Positions 31,422 through 33,552 of a stretch of DNA of 33,552 nucleotides are shown here, piece by piece. Source of the DNA: Streptococcus suis (lineage in GTDB: Bacteria > Bacillota > Bacilli > Lactobacillales > Streptococcaceae). Under the pieces are notes generated by a model, which was not told the DNA's origin, made no database searches, and worked only from the letters and a program-made list of their open reading frames with translations. Position numbers and translations under genes: made by a program. How positions within the stretch are numbered: position 1 is the stretch's first letter; the number at the start of each line of letters is the position of its first letter. The DNA is taken from contig JAKTNK010000018.1 of NCBI GenBank assembly GCA_029593465.1, forward strand, positions 1-33,552, written 5' to 3'.

Positions 31422-33404
31422 CTATTCCTCCTCTCTTTCTGTCTCAGCTCCTTTAATATGGTTTTGTTGGTTCATATACATACCAGCCTGTGTCATCTGT
31501 TGGTTCATGGCACCTAACTGCGTCATGCCTTGTCTCGCTTTTTGGCGACCAGCGGTTGGATCAGTAATACCACCTTCTGTCGACTGAGTAGAAGAGATAG
31601 GCTTTTCTTGACGATTATTAGCATCTTCTTCTATTAGGCTTGTTGGAAGCGTTGGATCAGTAATACCACCTTCAGTATCTTGGTGACTTTGATGGTGTTG
31701 AGATGGCTCCAGAGAGGGTTCATTTTGTTGCCCTTGCTTGCCTGATGCTTTAGCATTACCTTGATGTTTCAGAGCCTCATAAGCCTTATCATGAGATTGT
31801 TTGGCTTTTTGAATAGGATGGCCTAGAGCTTGTGCGGCCATAGCCGTTGCGGCATCAATCCCACTACTGATGCCACCTTTAACCGTATCCGCTGTGCCTT
31901 GGTCTTTCCAAATATCGGTAATACCGCCAAAGGTTCCTGCCGTTTTAGCAACTCCTCCTGCGATAGCACTTGGGGTTTTCTTAACCGCATTCACTCCCAT
32001 TTTACCTGCACCTAGGGCAAGATTACCAAGTCCAGTAGCTCCGCTCGCAAAGGCATTTCCTGCCATCATCGCCCCAATCAATTGTTGGGCCGTTTCACTA
32101 TGACCTGTCGAAACCCCAAGCCAACGTTCGATCATGGTCACCCCTTGCATGGCAGCCATAAAGATACCCAGATAGACCACACTACAAGCAAGGAATTGTT
32201 CCCAACCCGTCATGCCTGTTGTGAATGCGCCTGAAAACTGTTCCACGGTCGCTAAGGATAGCCCCGGAAAATCCCGACAGATTTCTAAGGTGATGCGCAT
32301 AATCATGACTTCAAAGACAATGCCTGCGAGAGCGCCTCCGATGGTTTTTAAAAGTTCCACATATTTCTTACGGTTAAGGGAACTATAACCTTGGATGGGC
32401 GAGATAATCCCTTGAAGTAGGATGTCCACCACCGACTTGACAAACTTAATCGACATGCTTATCAAGAGGACAATCAAAATCCCATACTGCACAAAGACGG
32501 CCGTCCAGTTGACCTTGTAGCGAGGGTAGACAGCCTCTAAAGCCTTGAGTGGAGTGCGTTCGTCCATGGAGATCACCCCATCTCGGTTGGCATTGAGTTG
32601 GTGTTGAAAGAAACCTTTCAGTCCCGTTTTCTTTGATGTGCTTTCCCATTCCTCTAAATACTTGGCATTAGTAACACCATAGCTTGCCCCAAAATCCACT
32701 TGGGTCACAAAATCAATGGAATCTTTTTGGGCAACATCGTCTGTGATCTTATTTAGTGGAATAGCCCCATCCACCACAGGCATGATATAGCCATGGTCAT
32801 CCATAGGAAAGAGATTGGTGTCAAAGTTCTTATCGACCAACACTTTGAGGTCCACCACGTTATTTTTAAGCGGTTGAATGGCTAACGAGGAATAATTCGA
32901 TTCGCCCTTGCCATTAGTCGATTGAATAGTGACGGCATCTTGTGCCAAGGTCTTTGAGACGGTCGTTAAGGTCATGGGTAAGATGGAGGTCACCAAGGTC
33001 ACTAAGAGGAAGGTCAAAACGGCCTCCTTGTATTTGACAGGTTTGGTAAAGACCCCTGCCATAACACTGGTAATTAAGACCAAAACAAAGATAACCAAGC
33101 CTAAAGTTTGGAAACTCTGGTAAAACTGACCAATGACCGTCTTGGAATCAGTCAAATAGCCAAACAACCCAAAGAGCTTAAAAAGGTTATTAAAGACGTG
33201 TTCTAAACTAAGGGTCATCATATAGAGTGCCTTAGATATACTTCCTAATATCTTATTGATCACAGTCAAAACAGCAGGTGTCGCATCCAAATAATTGTGC
33301 CAGTATTGGTAAAAACTGGCTAATTTTTGACCATTTTCTCCTTCAATTGTCCCGTTCATATCTCCAATGGCTTCAAAAAGATCTGACAAGGTTTGGTAGT
33401 TCAT
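31422..33404 (-). CDS. large VirB6-like (CD3337/EF1877-type) conjugation membrane protein
   Basis: 660 aa. An N-terminal extracytoplasmic or interfacial part is followed by hydrophobic segments (about 60-85, 100-120, 130-150), a hydrophilic domain (about 155-300), further membrane segments (about 305-325, 350-370, 395-425, 440-475) and a polar Gln/Ser-rich tail. The layout and the neighbouring genes fit the Orf15/EF1877-type polytopic channel component of Tn916-like T4SSs. EGGITDPT occurs twice in the tail (about 578 and 610), encoded by a 23-bp direct repeat. Upstream operon genes are cut off by IS1216 56 nt away. Confidence 0.75.
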   Translation of the reverse strand: MNYQTLSDLFEAIGDMNGTIEGENGQKLASFYQYWHNYLDATPAVLTVINKILGSISKALYMMTLSLEHVFNNLFKLFGLFGYLTDSKTVIGQFYQSFQTLGLVIFVLVLITSVMAGVFTKPVKYKEAVLTFLLVTLVTSILPMTLTTVSKTLAQDAVTIQSTNGKGESNYSSLAIQPLKNNVVDLKVLVDKNFDTNLFPMDDHGYIMPVVDGAIPLNKITDDVAQKDSIDFVTQVDFGASYGVTNAKYLEEWESTSKKTGLKGFFQHQLNANRDGVISMDERTPLKALEAVYPRYKVNWTAVFVQYGILIVLLISMSIKFVKSVVDILLQGIISPIQGYSSLNRKKYVELLKTIGGALAGIVFEVMIMRITLEICRDFPGLSLATVEQFSGAFTTGMTGWEQFLACSVVYLGIFMAAMQGVTMIERWLGVSTGHSETAQQLIGAMMAGNAFASGATGLGNLALGAGKMGVNAVKKTPSAIAGGVAKTAGTFGGITDIWKDQGTADTVKGGISSGIDAATAMAAQALGHPIQKAKQSHDKAYEALKHQGNAKASGKQGQQNEPSLEPSQHHQSHQDTEGGITDPTLPTSLIEEDANNRQEKPISSTQSTEGGITDPTAGRQKARQGMTQLGAMNQQMTQAGMYMNQQNHIKGAETEREEE

Positions 33405-33459
33405 AAAGTAGCCTACTTTCTCTTAGAATTCTACCTTAGTCTAAGGGATAATGGAAAAC

Positions 33460-33552
33460 GGTTCTGTTGCAAAGTTTTAAATCTACTATCAAATAAGGTA
33501 GAATAATAGAAAAAGATAGCAGGAGGAATGACGATGAATCATTTTAAAGGAA
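33460..33552 (+). mobile_element. IS1216-type (IS6 family) insertion sequence, partial left end
   Basis: Identical over all 93 bp to the reverse complement of 1-93: inverted repeat starting GGTTCTGTTGC, leader, AGGAGG and transposase start (ATG at 33534). The element points outward and continues past the window. It sits upstream of the 660-aa membrane protein gene and probably removed or separated the promoter and earlier genes of that operon. Confidence 0.9.
33534..33552 (+). CDS. IS1216 transposase, 5' fragment
   Basis: Six codons (MNHFKG) plus one base, with AGGAGG 7 nt upstream. Same start as the copy at 1-19; cut off by the window end. Confidence 0.8.

Noticed and set aside
1-33552. A compact IS1216 composite transposon
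   Set aside because: The segment between the two IS ends contains many essential core genes and is far larger than usual units; the ends more likely reflect an assembly break at a repeated IS.

Overview
The window reads as a Streptococcus chromosome fragment. It has low-to-moderate GC, dense genes and AGGAGG-type ribosome binding sites. The str genes rpsL-rpsG-fusA lie next to a SpyAD-like surface protein and a conserved purR / yhaM / rmuC / thiN / rpe / rsgA / rsmA / rnmV / tatD neighbourhood of the kind found in streptococci such as S. pyogenes. I cannot name the species with confidence.

Layout. (1) 1-93: outer end of an IS1216-type IS6-family element, reading outward. (2) 94-3155: minus-strand fragment of a conjugative element, read from right to left: a small gene, a RepA_N-type initiator with iteron-like repeats inside its coding sequence, a structured non-coding stretch, a 112-aa protein, a YdbC/PC4-type ssDNA-binding protein, a pilin-like peptide, a VirB6/TrbL-like membrane protein, and the first six codons of a further gene cut off by IS1216. 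(3) 3273-20629: core chromosome, mostly minus strand: fusA, rpsG, rpsL, a SEC10/PgrA-type surface protein, purR, and the operon rsgA-rpe-thiN-rmuC-yhaM. It continues with a membrane protein, two plus-strand orphan bacteriocin-immunity genes, an amino-acid-binding lipoprotein, a GNAT acetyltransferase, rsmA, rnmV and tatD. (4) 20682-23435: ruvB and a MATE exporter on plus, rpmH on minus. (5) 23436-23871: non-coding region with two opposed promoters and a candidate 68-nt structured RNA. (6) 23872-25188: an ISLre2-family transposase. (7) 25270-33404: a second conjugation block on minus: a VirB6-like/CD3337-EF1877-type membrane protein, a BRCT protein, a PrgI/TcpE-like protein, a TrsD-like protein and a VirB4-like ATPase with degenerate nucleotide-binding motifs. 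It ends with a small membrane protein, a glucosaminidase-like/CHAP hydrolase, a VirB8/TcpC-like protein, and a short operon with a candidate ribbon-helix-helix repressor under its own palindrome. (8) 33460-33552: a second IS1216 end, identical to the first and inverted.

How it fits together. The two conjugation blocks hold complementary parts of a type IV secretion system (pilin and channel on the left; ATPase, wall hydrolase and scaffold on the right), but no relaxase, coupling protein or integrase is in the window. About 20 kb of core genes sits between them. In S. pyogenes fusA is followed by the GAPDH gene and rpmH is near rnpA-yidC-jag; here both neighbours are replaced by mobile DNA, so the block is probably a product of element insertion and IS-mediated rearrangement. 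The window ends inside IS1216 on both sides, as expected when an assembly breaks at a multicopy IS.

The most interesting signals are the exact 23-bp phased palindromes inside repA, the opposed promoters and 68-nt RNA at 23657-23806, the self-overlapping operator of the small RHH-like gene at 25876-25903, the VirB4 with a non-canonical P-loop, and the divergent tatD/ruvB promoters that leave no room for a 5' leader.
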